Source: CAZMXP01 sp964570285
GTDB lineage: Bacteria; Planctomycetota; PLA2
Direction: 5' to 3'
Assembly (NCBI GenBank): GCA_964570285.1
Contig: CAZMXP010000013.1
Span: 1 to 64,000 of the forward strand
Length of the DNA: 64,000 bases
Under the pieces are notes generated by a model. The model searched no databases and was not told where the DNA came from. It saw only the letters and a program-made list of their open reading frames with translations. Both the position numbers and the translations under genes were made by a program. This document shows, piece after piece, positions 8,642 through 18,194 of the stretch (positions within the stretch are counted from its first letter, which is position 1; the number at the start of each line of letters is the position of its first letter).

Positions 8642-10418
8642 TGTCCTCCGCGGCGAGCAGCCCGGCGACGACGTGCACCTCGGCGCGATACTCGACCGAG
8701 AGCCCCAGATCGTCCGCGGCGGGGGGGGCGCGGAAGGTCGCGAGGTAGGAGCCCGGACGCAGGTGCTCCTCGCCCCACGACTCCACCAGCGGCGGCGCCG
8801 TCTCGCCGGCCGCGATCCGCTCCTCCGTCACGAGCGCGAAGAGGCCTTCGCAGATCTCCGCGCGGACCCGGTCGGGATGCGCGGCCGGCCGCAGCGGCGC
8901 CCCGGCGTTCCCCTCCCAGAAGGTGCCGTCGAAGTCGCGCACGAGCAGCCTCGCCCCGGTCTCCAGCAGCGGGGCCGGCAGCGCCTCGAGGGCCTTGCCG
9001 CCGCGGCGAAAGCGCAGCCGGTCGCGCACGGTGCCCTGCGTCACCGTGAAGAGCGTCGTCGGCGTGCGCGAGGGCAGGATCGAGCCGTCGATCCTCCCCC
9101 CGTCGTCCATGTCGATCTCGAGCCGGTGGGGGCCCGTCTCGTCCAGCCATCCCCGGGGCAGGAAGTCGACGCACCAGAGGTAGGTGCCCGCCCCGGGTGC
9201 GAGGGAGCCGGGGCTCACGCCCGCGAACAGCGTGCGCGTCTGGCAGGTGACGGCCTCGTGGCTGCGCTGGTCGAGCACCGTCAGCGAGCGCCGCACGCCG
9301 GTGATGCCGAACCCCTCGCGGAAGACGCCGTAGCCGAGCAGCGCGCCGGTGAAGAGCAGCCCCGCGAGCGGCACCGTCACGAGCAGCAGCATCAGCCGGC
9401 GGCGCCGCTTCAGCACGATGTAGTTCACCGGCCCGACGAGGATCGCGAACGCGGTCAGCGCGAGGAAGAAGAGGCGCACCGGCACCTCGCCGAGCCCCGG
9501 GATGCGAATCGTGTCGAGCATCAGGTCGGAGCCGTAGCCGGAGGTCGCCTCCGACGGGGCCGCGAAGCCGCCCCGCGTGCGCAGCGATTCCCAGAGCTGC
9601 CGCTTCTCTTCCGCCGTCAGCGCCTCGAGCGGCGCCGAGCCGTCGAAGGCGGCCCAGCGCCCGAACGCGTGCACGCCCCCGCGCACCCTCGGCGTCCCCG
9701 CCGCGAGTTCGCGCAGCGCCCCCGGCGGCAGCGCCCCCGGGAAGATCACGAGGGTCGTGCCGCCCGCGGCGAGATGGCGCATCAGCACCTGCTGGCGTCC
9801 GGCGTCGAGCCCCTTCGCGCGGCCGTCGATCAGGACAAGGTCATAGCCCGAGAGCAGTTGCCACTGGTCGGGCAGTTGGGAGGGGGCGCGGGGGCCGACC
9901 ATCTCGTTGCCGGTCGAGCCGTAGTAGAGGCCGCTCGCCGGATTGCGCGATCCGCTGGCCGGCCGCACGACAAGGCGCAACTCCTCGTACCAGGTGCGGA
10001 AGTCCGCCAGATCCTCGGTCACGTTGAGTACCGACATGCCGCCCCGCGGGCTCGTGTCGAGGTAGGCCCCCCGGCCCCCCACGGATCTTCCGTCCACCTC
10101 GAACGCGAGCGTGCGCGAGCCCTCGCCCAGATAGAGCGGCAGGTAGAACTGGATCCTCTCGCCGGCGGAGAGCGCGACGCTCTTCTTCACGGAGAACGCC
10201 GGATCGCCGTAGGTCGAGGCGAGGAGGAGCGAGACCTCGTGGCCCGAGGCGGCGTCGCGGTTGTGCAGCGAGACCCACGCGAAGCCGTAGCCGCCATGGC
10301 GGCAGCCGGTCGGCACCATCTCCACGACCGCGCGCACGCGCTGGTCGAGGTCGAAGACCTCCTCGGCCCGCGCGAGCGGTCCGAGCAGCAGCAGCGCGAG
10401 GGCGCAGCGGCGGCTCAA
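8631..10418 (-). CDS. Secreted/membrane protein of unknown function in the MoxR operon
   Basis: 595 residues from a TTG at 10418 that overlaps the MoxR stop (TTGA). The N-terminus is a signal peptide (CALALLLLGPLARA) followed by an acidic mature start. A beta-rich extracytoplasmic domain and a Rossmann-like stretch with LVLIDGRAKGLDAG and TTLVIFPGA (a GATase-like fold is possible) come next. Two membrane helices (FFLALTAFAILVGPVNYIVL and LLLVTVPLAGLLFTGALLGY) are separated by an Arg-rich loop. A second beta-rich domain ends the protein. I recognise no named family. Similar proteins with central helices often occur in MoxR/ABC clusters, so a role in the same envelope complex is inferred. Confidence 0.75.
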   Translation of the reverse strand: MSRRCALALLLLGPLARAEEVFDLDQRVRAVVEMVPTGCRHGGYGFAWVSLHNRDAASGHEVSLLLASTYGDPAFSVKKSVALSAGERIQFYLPLYLGEGSRTLAFEVDGRSVGGRGAYLDTSPRGGMSVLNVTEDLADFRTWYEELRLVVRPASGSRNPASGLYYGSTGNEMVGPRAPSQLPDQWQLLSGYDLVLIDGRAKGLDAGRQQVLMRHLAAGGTTLVIFPGALPPGALRELAAGTPRVRGGVHAFGRWAAFDGSAPLEALTAEEKRQLWESLRTRGGFAAPSEATSGYGSDLMLDTIRIPGLGEVPVRLFFLALTAFAILVGPVNYIVLKRRRRLMLLLVTVPLAGLLFTGALLGYGVFREGFGITGVRRSLTVLDQRSHEAVTCQTRTLFAGVSPGSLAPGAGTYLWCVDFLPRGWLDETGPHRLEIDMDDGGRIDGSILPSRTPTTLFTVTQGTVRDRLRFRRGGKALEALPAPLLETGARLLVRDFDGTFWEGNAGAPLRPAAHPDRVRAEICEGLFALVTEERIAAGETAPPLVESWGEEHLRPGSYLATFRAPPAADDLGLSVEYRAEVHVVAGLLAAEDIVE

Positions 10419-11443
10419 CGCAGGCCCCCGGGCAGCGCCTCGTGCGTCGCGTCCACCGACGCAAGCAGCATCGCGACGACCTGCGCCGGGGTGATGCCCT
10501 CGAGCCGCGCCGCGTGGTCGAGCACGAGGCGGTGGGCGAGCGCCGGCGTCGCGACGCGCGCGACATCGGCGAAGTCGACGTTGGGGCGGCCGGAGAGCAG
10601 CGCCAGCGCCCGGCCCGCCTCGGCCATCGCGATCGCCGCGCGCGGCGAGGCGCCGTAGCGGATCAACCCCTTCGCCTTCGCGGGCAGCGTCGGGCGGTGC
10701 GGGTGGCTCGCCTCGACCAGCCGCGCGATGTAGCGCGCGACCGCCTCGGGCAGGAAGACCCGGTCGACCGCGGCGAAGAGCCTCCCGATCTCGGCCGCGT
10801 CGAGCACCGGCGCGAGCGCGGGAGGCTCCCCGCGCCGCCGCTGCTTCAGGATCTCCGCCATCACGTCGGCGCCGACGGAGGGCACCTCCACCTTGAACAG
10901 GAAGCGGTCGAGTTGCGCCTCCGGCAGCGGGTAGGTCCCTTCGAGCTCGATCGGGTTCTGCGTCGCGAGCACGAAGAAGGGGCGCGGCAGGTCGTAGGAC
11001 TCGCCGAGGGCGGTGACGCGCCCCTCCTGCATCGCCTCGAGCATCGCCGACTGCGTCTTCGGCGAGGCGCGATTGATCTCGTCGGCGAGAAGCAGGTTCG
11101 CGAAGATCGGCCCCGGCTGGAAGACGAAGCGGCGCTTGCCACCCTCGTCCTCCAGTACCGGCCCGCCGGTGATGTCGCTCGGCAGCAGGTCGGGGGTGAA
11201 CTGCACGCGGCGGAAGGTGAGGCCGAGCAGGGAGCCCAGCGCCTTCACGAGTTCGGTCTTGCCGAGCCCCGGCAGCCCTTCGAGCAGCAGGTGCCCCCGG
11301 GCGGCGAGCGCGACGACGGTCAGGTCGATCAGTTCCGCCTGGCCGAAGAGCACGCCTTGGAGTCCCTCGCGCAGGCGGTGCATCCGCGCCGCCGCCGTCC
11401 CGACCTCCGCCGGGGTCATCAGCCCGCCTCGCTCGCCCGCCAT
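10415..11443 (-). CDS. MoxR family AAA+ ATPase
   Basis: 342 residues from an ATG at 11443, 7 nt after the upstream stop; an in-frame ATG at 11419 is the alternative start (334 residues). Walker A is GLPGLGKT (about 56-63), Walker B is LLLADEINRA, sensor 1 is VLATQNP, and the arginine-finger stretch EAQLDRF and sensor 2 region follow. MoxR proteins are chaperone-like ATPases that remodel partner proteins, usually VWA-domain proteins with DUF58 adaptors; both are encoded downstream. The gene leads the functional core of the operon. Assignment is firm; the client is unknown. Confidence 0.93.
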   Translation of the reverse strand: MAGERGGLMTPAEVGTAAARMHRLREGLQGVLFGQAELIDLTVVALAARGHLLLEGLPGLGKTELVKALGSLLGLTFRRVQFTPDLLPSDITGGPVLEDEGGKRRFVFQPGPIFANLLLADEINRASPKTQSAMLEAMQEGRVTALGESYDLPRPFFVLATQNPIELEGTYPLPEAQLDRFLFKVEVPSVGADVMAEILKQRRRGEPPALAPVLDAAEIGRLFAAVDRVFLPEAVARYIARLVEASHPHRPTLPAKAKGLIRYGASPRAAIAMAEAGRALALLSGRPNVDFADVARVATPALAHRLVLDHAARLEGITPAQVVAMLLASVDATHEALPGGLR

Positions 11444-11450
11444 TCGTTGC

Positions 11451-12752
11451 CTACTTTCCCGGCGCCTGGCCGGAGAAGAAGCGCCGGACCGCCTCGCGGT
11501 GCCCCGGCGCGAGCCGCCGCTGCCATGCGGCCTCGCCCGTCCCGCTCCCCGCCTCGCCCCCCGCGCCCCCCGGCCGTTCCGGATTGGCTTCGGGCAGGGC
11601 CCGCGCGACGCCCGCCACCTCCCACTCCTTCGGAGGCACTCGTCCCGACGGCAGGCGCTTCGCCGTGAAGGCGTCCGTCGCGCCGTCGGTCTGGTGCGTG
11701 AAGTCGAGCGGTGCATGGCCCGGTCCGCGCTCGAGGCCGCCGTTGCCTTGGCCCTCGTCGGGTTCCTGCGGCGCTCCCGGGACGGGAAGGCCCTTGACGA
11801 GGTCCTTCAGATCCTCGATCTCGGCCGGATCGAGGAAGGCGGGATTGTCGATGGCGTCCGCGAGCCCCTCGGCGAGGTCCTTCAACTCCTCGGGGGAGGC
11901 CGGGAGGTTTCTGGGATCGACCTTGCCGGAGGCGTCGCGGGCGAGGCGCTGCTGCAGGCCCGGCGGGAGCTTGTCGAGCAGGTCCGCGTTGTCGGCCGCC
12001 TCGAGCAGGCGGGCGAGTTCGCGCGCGGTGTCGCCCGGGTCGCGGCGCTGCAGCGCGTCGCGCACGGCCGCGAGCGCGCCGCGCAGCGCGCGCTGCTCCT
12101 CGGCCCGCGATCGCTCCTCGTGGTCGAGCCGCGCCTCCAGCGCGTCCAGATCGGCCCACTCCGCGCGGCCGCGCACGGCCGCCGCGCGCCGCAACTCCTC
12201 GGCACGCCGCCGCAGCTCTTCCGCCAGCCTCGGGTCGATCCGGTTCTCGGCGGCGGCGACCTCGATCTCCTTCGCGACCGCTTCGAGCGCCCTCTCGAAG
12301 GCGATATCCTCGCGGGGCTTCGGCGTTGGCGGCGGAGGGATGAGGAGGAGCGCGAGGAGGAGAAGGGAGGCGGGGACGAGGCGCAGCGCGAGCGGGCGCA
12401 GCGGCGCGGACGGGAGGTCGCGCCGGGCCGCGGCGACGCGCTCCCTCAGGCGCGGCTGCCACGCCGACGCGTCGCCCTCGAGGCTGGTCAGCAGCAGGCC
12501 CTCGAGGCCGAAGCGGCGGTCGAGATGGAGCGCGAGGCGTGCGGGGTCGATCGGCGCGCGCAGCGCGCGCACGAGCCCGGCCACCGGCGCGAGGGCGAGC
12601 AGCAGCAGCGCCGACGGCCCGGCGGTCCAGTCCACGCGAAGGAGCCGCAGCGCGAGGAGCAGCAGCACCGCGGCCAGCAGCAGCCCGCCCCCGACGCCGG
12701 AGGTGGTGCGCAGGAAGAGCGCCACCCGCGCCCGCCTGCGCAGGCGCCTCAT
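11451..12752 (-). CDS. Membrane protein with long charged coiled-coil region, first gene of the MoxR operon
   Basis: 433 residues from an ATG at 12752, 58 nt from the divergent lhr start. Hydrophobic segments lie near residues 13-35 (LLLAAVLLLLALRLL), 45-62 and about 125-142 (LVPASLLLLALLLIPPPP). After these comes a long Arg/Glu/Ala-rich helical stretch (RRRAEELRRAAA, LEARLDHEERSRAEEQ) predicted to be coiled coil, then a low-complexity Gly/Pro tail. The layout resembles the DUF4175-like membrane proteins that open MoxR/VWA operons in other phyla, but I cannot confirm the family. A mild GAGGAG lies 22 nt upstream, too far for a usual ribosome site. Confidence 0.7.
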   Translation of the reverse strand: MRRLRRRARVALFLRTTSGVGGGLLLAAVLLLLALRLLRVDWTAGPSALLLLALAPVAGLVRALRAPIDPARLALHLDRRFGLEGLLLTSLEGDASAWQPRLRERVAAARRDLPSAPLRPLALRLVPASLLLLALLLIPPPPTPKPREDIAFERALEAVAKEIEVAAAENRIDPRLAEELRRRAEELRRAAAVRGRAEWADLDALEARLDHEERSRAEEQRALRGALAAVRDALQRRDPGDTARELARLLEAADNADLLDKLPPGLQQRLARDASGKVDPRNLPASPEELKDLAEGLADAIDNPAFLDPAEIEDLKDLVKGLPVPGAPQEPDEGQGNGGLERGPGHAPLDFTHQTDGATDAFTAKRLPSGRVPPKEWEVAGVARALPEANPERPGGAGGEAGSGTGEAAWQRRLAPGHREAVRRFFSGQAPGK

Positions 12753-12810
12753 CTCGACAAGGGCGACCGGATCGACTCCTCGCAACGGTGCGATGATAAC
12801 CGGGCCGACG

Positions 12811-15800
12811 ATGCCGCTTGCCGCCTTCGACCCCCGGGTCCGCGAATGGTTCCTCGCTCGCCACAAGGCGCCGACGGACATCCAGCAGCTCGCGTGGCCG
12901 CGCATCGCCGCCGGCGAGCACCTGCTGCTGATGGCGCCGACCGGCAGCGGCAAGACGATGGCCGCCTTCCTCTGGGCGCTCGACCGGCTGGCCACCGGGG
13001 CGTGGGAGGGCGGCACGGTCCGGGTGCTCTACGTCTCGCCGCTCAAGGCCCTGGGCAACGACATCCGCGAAAACCTCACGGAGCCGCTGGCGGCGCTGCG
13101 TGAGCGTCTCGGCCCGGGCGCGCCGGCGGTGGAGATCGCCGTCCGCACGGGGGACACAACTCCCGCGCAGCGGCGGCGCATGGCGCGCCAGCCCCCCGGG
13201 ATCCTCGTGACGACGCCGGAGAGCCTCAATCTGCTGCTCGCGTCGCGCGGAGGCCGCGCACTCCTCGGCGGCATTCGCCTCGCGGTCCTGGACGAGATCC
13301 ACGCCGTCGCGGGGGAGAAGCGGGGCGCCTACCTGATGACCGCGGTGGAGCGGCTGGTGCCGCTCTCGGGGGAGTTCCAGCGGATCGCGCTGTCGGCGAC
13401 GGTGCGGCCGCCGGAGACGGTGGCGGCGCTCGTCGGCGGGTACGACGCGGTGGGGCGCGCCCGGCCGGTGGGTCTCGTCGCGTCGCGCGACGTCAAGAGG
13501 ACCGAGATCACCGTCCACGGCCTCCCCTCCCCCCGCGTCCCCTCCCCCCTCTGGCCCCCCCTCGTCGAGCAGTTCCGCGAGCGGATCGGCCAGAACCGTT
13601 CGACGCTGCTCTTCGTCAACAACCGCGCGCTGAGCGAGAAGCTCGCGCGCTGGATCAACGACGCCTCCGGCGCGCCGCTCGCCTATGCCCACCACGGATC
13701 GCTCTCGCGGGAGATCCGCGAGGTCGTCGAGGGCAGGCTCAGGGAGGGGTCGCTGCGGGCGCTCGTCGCGACGAGTTCGCTCGAACTCGGCATCGACATC
13801 GGCAGCCTCGACGAGGTGCTGCTCGTGCAGTCGCCGAAGACCGTCCACTCGGCGGTGCAGCGCATCGGCCGCGCGGGCCACGGCGTCGGCGACACCTGCC
13901 GCGCGCGCCTCTACCCGACGCACGGCCGCGACCTGCTCGACGCGGCGGTGCTCGTGCCGATGATGCTCGCGCGCGACGTCGAACCCGTGCGCCCGGTGCG
14001 CAATCCCCTCGACGTGCTCGCGCAGGTGCTCGTCGCGATGGCGGGCGTCGGCGAGTGCGACCTGGGCGAGACCTACGCGCTGCTGCGGCGCTGCTTCAGC
14101 TTCCGCACGCTCCCGCGCGAGAGCTTCGACCGCGTCGTCGCGATGCTGCTCGGCCGCTACGAGGAGACGCGCGTGCGCGAACTGCGGCCGCGGCTCGACG
14201 AACGCGACGGGCGCGTGACGGCGAGGCCGGGGGCGCAGGCGCTCGTCTGGCGTTCGGGCGGCGTCATCCCCGACCGCGGCTACTTCACCGTGCGCCACGC
14301 GGGGAGCGGCGAGCGCATCGGCGAACTGGACGAGGAGTACGTCTGGGAGGGCCGCACCGGCCAGCTCTTCACGCTCGGCGCGCGCGTCTGGCGCATCGAA
14401 CGCATCACGCGCCACGAGGTCGAGGCGCTGCCCGCCGACGGCAAGGGCATCCGGGCGCCCTTCTGGCGCGCGGACGCGTGGAACCGCGACTGGGCGCTCT
14501 GCGAGCGGATCGGCCTCTTCCTCGAAGAGGCCGACGCGCGCCTCGACGACCCCGCCTTCGCCGACGCGCTGCGCAAGGAGCGCCACATGGACGAGGGCGC
14601 CGTCGCCGCGCTGCTCGAGTTCCTGCGCACGCAGCGGGAGCGTACCGGCGCGCCGCTTCCGCACCGCTGGCATCTGCTGCTCGAGCGGACCGGCGGCCGC
14701 GAGCCCCACCTGCTGCTGCACGCCCCGTGGGGGGGGCGGATGCTGCGCCCCCTCGCGATCGCGCTCCGGGAACTGCTCGGCTCGCGCGGCGAGGTCTTCT
14801 CGAACGACGACACGCTGCTGCTGCCGTTGACGGGGGAGGGCGATCTTGCGGAGTGGCTCACCGCCGAGCGCGTGCTGCCCGCGCTGCGGCGATCCCTGGG
14901 GGGCTCGGGGCTCTTCGGCGCGCGCTTCCGCGAGAACGCGATGCGCGCGCTGCTCCTGCCGCGCCAACGCGCGGGGAAACGCATGCCGCTCTGGCTGACG
15001 CGGTTGCGGGGGAAGAAGCTGCTCGCGTCGGTCGCGGGCCACGCGGACTTCCCGATCGTCGCGGAGACGTGGCGAAGCTGCCTCGAGGACGAGTTCGACC
15101 TCGACGGTCTCGCGGCGCGCCTCGACGAGGTGCGGACGGGCAGGATCCGGATCAGCCGCTGCACGACGGCGACGCCGTCGCCCTTCGCGGGGGGGGTCGC
15201 CTGGCGGGCGATCAACACGCTGATGTACGAGGACGAGACCCCGGAGCGCGTCCCGGTCCTCGGAGACGGGACGCTCGCGCCGGTCCTGCCGCCCGCGATC
15301 GTGGCGGAACTCGAGTCCAAGCTCGGACGCACCGCCCCCGGCTACGAGCCTCGCGAGTTGCAGGAGTGGCTCGACCACGCCGGGGAGCGGCTGCTGCTCC
15401 GGCAGCCGGGCATCCCCGAGTCGGCGGAGTTCGTCCAGGTCGGGTGGGGAGGAGGCTGGACCGTCGCCCGGCAGGAGGTCGGCTGGATCGAGCGGGCGCG
15501 GGCAGGCGACGACCGGTTGCTCGCGCGTCTGTCGGGCGCCCTGCTGGCGGGACGCGGGCCGGTCGACACGACCACCCTCGCCGCGATGCTCGACCTGCCG
15601 GAGGCGCGGGTGGAGGCGTCGTTGCAGCGGCTGCGGGAGAGCGGCTCCGTCGTCCGCCTCGAGACGCGGTGGTGCGACGCGGAAAACCTCGAGCGGCTCT
15701 CGCGCATGGCGAGGAGCGCGGCGCGCGCCGCCGTGCGCTCCATCGACGTGGCGCGCCTGCCGCTGCTGCTCGCGACGATGCAGGGGCTCGTCGCTCCGGC

Positions 15801-16869
15801 CGACCCTGAGGACGAGGCGGGAGTGCGCGCGCGCATCGAGCCGCTCTTCGGCTACCCGGTCGCCGCCGCGCTGCTCGAAGGGGCGATCCTGCCCGCGCGG
15901 ATCGCAGGCTACCGCCCGGCGCTCCTCGACGCGCTCGCACGCGGAAGCGACCTCGGCTGGTTCGGCGCGGGGCGCGAGCGCGTCGCCCTCGCCTTCACGG
16001 AGGAGATCGGGCTCTTCGGGATGGCGCCGCCCGGGGACGACGACATCCTGCCCGCCGGCGGAGGGGCACAGGACTTCTTCGCGCTTCTCTCGAAGAGCGG
16101 CCTCGCGTCCGCGGATCTCGCGGCCCGGCTCTGGAACGCCGCATGGGAGGGGCGCGCGCGGAACGACTCGTTTCCCGCGCTGCGACACGGCATCGCGTCG
16201 CGCTTCCGGGCTTCGCCGCCCGCGCCGCAGCGGCGGGCGCGCGGCGGGTGGGCCTCTTCGCGACCGCTGCTCGGGCTCTGGTCGCGTCTCGAGGCGCCTC
16301 CGCAAGGCGACGGCCCCGACGACGACCGCGAGCGCGTGCGGCAACTCCTGCGCCGCTACGGCATCCTCTGCCGCGAACTCTGCGCGCCGGAGTTGCCGCT
16401 GCTGCGCTGGTCGCGCCTCGCCCGCCCGCTGCGGCTGATGGAGCTCTCCGGCGAGATCGCCGGCGGCCGCCTGCTCGACGGCGTGCCGGGCCTGCACTTC
16501 GCAAGCCACGACGCGCTCTCCCGCACCCTCGACGACGACGCGATCTGGTGGTGCAACGCGACCGACCCCGCCTCGCTCTGCGGCCTCGACCTGCTGCCCG
16601 GCCTGCCCGCGCGCGCAGGGACGACCTGGCTCGTCCACCACGGCGCGGCGCCCGTGCTCGTCGTCAGCCGCTCGGGCGGCCGCGTCGAGCTGCGCGGCGC
16701 CCCCGACCCGCGCTACGGGGTCGTCTTCGCGGCGCTGCTCGGCCACCAGCGCCGCATCGAGGTCGAGGAGTTCGGCGCGGGCGAGGAGCGGTTCCTGCTG
16801 TCGCTCGGCTTCCGCCGCGAGATGCGCTCGCTTGTTCTGGAGCGTTTCTCGCACCCCCGGTTCCACTAG
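12811..16869 (+). CDS. lhr: Lhr-type ATP-dependent DNA helicase, long form
   Basis: 1352 residues from an ATG at 12811; an in-frame ATG at 12793 is equally possible. It is a superfamily 2 helicase with Walker A APTGSGKT (42-49), a TTPESL motif, DEIH box (VLDEIHAV, near 160), SALSAT-type motif III (IALSATVR) and QRIGRAGH motif VI (near 350). Winged-helix and Lhr-core beta domains follow. The last roughly 500 residues form the extra C-terminal winged-helix/tandem region seen in long Lhr proteins such as Mycobacterium and E. coli Lhr. Lhr unwinds DNA and RNA-DNA hybrids with 3'-5' polarity and helps in crosslink and oxidative damage repair. No linked repair gene is present here. Confidence 0.92.
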   Translation: MPLAAFDPRVREWFLARHKAPTDIQQLAWPRIAAGEHLLLMAPTGSGKTMAAFLWALDRLATGAWEGGTVRVLYVSPLKALGNDIRENLTEPLAALRERLGPGAPAVEIAVRTGDTTPAQRRRMARQPPGILVTTPESLNLLLASRGGRALLGGIRLAVLDEIHAVAGEKRGAYLMTAVERLVPLSGEFQRIALSATVRPPETVAALVGGYDAVGRARPVGLVASRDVKRTEITVHGLPSPRVPSPLWPPLVEQFRERIGQNRSTLLFVNNRALSEKLARWINDASGAPLAYAHHGSLSREIREVVEGRLREGSLRALVATSSLELGIDIGSLDEVLLVQSPKTVHSAVQRIGRAGHGVGDTCRARLYPTHGRDLLDAAVLVPMMLARDVEPVRPVRNPLDVLAQVLVAMAGVGECDLGETYALLRRCFSFRTLPRESFDRVVAMLLGRYEETRVRELRPRLDERDGRVTARPGAQALVWRSGGVIPDRGYFTVRHAGSGERIGELDEEYVWEGRTGQLFTLGARVWRIERITRHEVEALPADGKGIRAPFWRADAWNRDWALCERIGLFLEEADARLDDPAFADALRKERHMDEGAVAALLEFLRTQRERTGAPLPHRWHLLLERTGGREPHLLLHAPWGGRMLRPLAIALRELLGSRGEVFSNDDTLLLPLTGEGDLAEWLTAERVLPALRRSLGGSGLFGARFRENAMRALLLPRQRAGKRMPLWLTRLRGKKLLASVAGHADFPIVAETWRSCLEDEFDLDGLAARLDEVRTGRIRISRCTTATPSPFAGGVAWRAINTLMYEDETPERVPVLGDGTLAPVLPPAIVAELESKLGRTAPGYEPRELQEWLDHAGERLLLRQPGIPESAEFVQVGWGGGWTVARQEVGWIERARAGDDRLLARLSGALLAGRGPVDTTTLAAMLDLPEARVEASLQRLRESGSVVRLETRWCDAENLERLSRMARSAARAAVRSIDVARLPLLLATMQGLVAPADPEDEAGVRARIEPLFGYPVAAALLEGAILPARIAGYRPALLDALARGSDLGWFGAGRERVALAFTEEIGLFGMAPPGDDDILPAGGGAQDFFALLSKSGLASADLAARLWNAAWEGRARNDSFPALRHGIASRFRASPPAPQRRARGGWASSRPLLGLWSRLEAPPQGDGPDDDRERVRQLLRRYGILCRELCAPELPLLRWSRLARPLRLMELSGEIAGGRLLDGVPGLHFASHDALSRTLDDDAIWWCNATDPASLCGLDLLPGLPARAGTTWLVHHGAAPVLVVSRSGGRVELRGAPDPRYGVVFAALLGHQRRIEVEEFGAGEERFLLSLGFRREMRSLVLERFSHPRFH

Positions 16870-16877
16870 GAGCACCG

Positions 16878-18194
16878 ATGGAACGCTTCAGGCTCGAGAG
16901 CGAATTCGACGTCCCGGTGGGCGAACTGTTCGCATGGCACGAGCGCCCGGGCGCGCTCGAACGCCTGACGCCGCCGTGGGAGTCGATGGAGGTCGTCGAG
17001 CGCAGCGGCGGCATCGGGAAGGACGCGCGCGTCGTGCTGCGCGGGAGGGTCGGGCCCTTCCGCACGACGTGGGAGGCGGTCCACACCGCCTTCGAGCGGG
17101 ACGTGCTCTTCCGCGACGAGATGCGTCGCGGCCCCTTCGCGACGTGGGTGCACACGCACCGATTCGACGCGCTCGAGGAGCGCCGCAGCCGGCTCGAGGA
17201 CTCGATCGAGTACGCGCTGCCGTTCGGCGCGCCCGGGAGACTCCTCGCCGGACGCCACGCGCGCCGGCGCATCGAGCGCGCGTTCGCCTATCGCCACGCG
17301 ACGCTGCGCGACGATCTCGCGCTGGTCGCCGGCCGCCGCATCGGCAGGGTCGCGATCACCGGCAGCAGCGGGCTCGTCGGAAGCGCGCTGCGCGCGCTTC
17401 TCGGCACCGGCGGCAACGAGGTCGTGCCGGTCCCGCGCGGCGACACCTCGGCGGCGACGCTCGCGGGCAGCGACGTCGTCGTCCACCTCGCCGGCGAGAG
17501 CATCGCGAACCGCCGCTGGAACGCGGCCCAGAAGGAGCGCATCCGCGAGAGCCGCACCGAGGGCACGGGAAGTCTCGCGCTCGCGCTGGCCTCGCTCCCG
17601 CGCCCGCCGCGGGTGCTCGTCTGCGCCTCGGCGATCGGCTACTACGGCGATCGCGGCGAGGAGGTCGTCGACGAGACGAGCGCGCCCGGCTCGGGATTCC
17701 TCGCCGACGTCTGCCGCCAGTGGGAGGGGGCCGCGGGGGCCGCCGTGCGCGCCGGCATCCGCGTCGTCCACCTGCGCTTTGGCGTGATCCTCTCGCCGGC
17801 GGGAGGGGCGCTCGCGAAGATGCTGCCCCCCTTCAGGATGGGCGTCGGCGGACGCCTCGGCTCGGGGAGGCAGGCGATGAGCTGGATCTCGATCGACGAC
17901 GCGATCGGCGCCATCCACCACGCCTGCGTGACGGAGGGCATGCAGGGCCCGGTCAATGCGGTGGCGCCCGGGGCCCTCTCGAACGCGGAGTTCACGCAAA
18001 CGCTCGCCCGCGTGCTGCGCAGGCCCGCCCTCCTGCCGATGCCGGCGCTGGCCGCGCGTCTCGCGTTCGGCGAGATGGCGCAGGAACTGCTGCTGACCGG
18101 AGCGCGCGTGAAGCCCGCGCGCCTGCTCGAGTCCGGCTACCGATTCCGGCACCCCGGACTCGAGGGCGCGCTGCGCCACCTGCTCGGACGCTGA
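16878..18194 (+). CDS. TIGR01777 family epimerase-like protein with N-terminal SRPBCC domain
   Basis: 438 residues from an ATG at 16878. An AGGAG ribosome site lies over the lhr stop. Residues 1 to about 150 form an SRPBCC (START-like ligand-binding) domain, starting FRLESEFDVPVGELFAWHER. From about 158 there is an NAD(P)-binding extended SDR domain: ITGSSGLVGSAL, DVVVHLAGESI, CASAIGYYGDRGEE and a closing ARVKPARLLESGYRFR block, which is diagnostic for TIGR01777 (SDR39U). The two-domain fusion is a known variant of this family. The physiological substrate is not established in any organism I know. Its stop overlaps the truB start (TGATG). Confidence 0.9.
   Translation: MERFRLESEFDVPVGELFAWHERPGALERLTPPWESMEVVERSGGIGKDARVVLRGRVGPFRTTWEAVHTAFERDVLFRDEMRRGPFATWVHTHRFDALEERRSRLEDSIEYALPFGAPGRLLAGRHARRRIERAFAYRHATLRDDLALVAGRRIGRVAITGSSGLVGSALRALLGTGGNEVVPVPRGDTSAATLAGSDVVVHLAGESIANRRWNAAQKERIRESRTEGTGSLALALASLPRPPRVLVCASAIGYYGDRGEEVVDETSAPGSGFLADVCRQWEGAAGAAVRAGIRVVHLRFGVILSPAGGALAKMLPPFRMGVGGRLGSGRQAMSWISIDDAIGAIHHACVTEGMQGPVNAVAPGALSNAEFTQTLARVLRRPALLPMPALAARLAFGEMAQELLLTGARVKPARLLESGYRFRHPGLEGALRHLLGR

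Noticed and set aside
11584..12810. In-frame plus-strand extension of lhr by more than 400 codons
   Set aside because: The extension has Ser/Arg/Ala-rich noise and overlaps the convincing minus-strand gene; the helicase domain begins at 12811.
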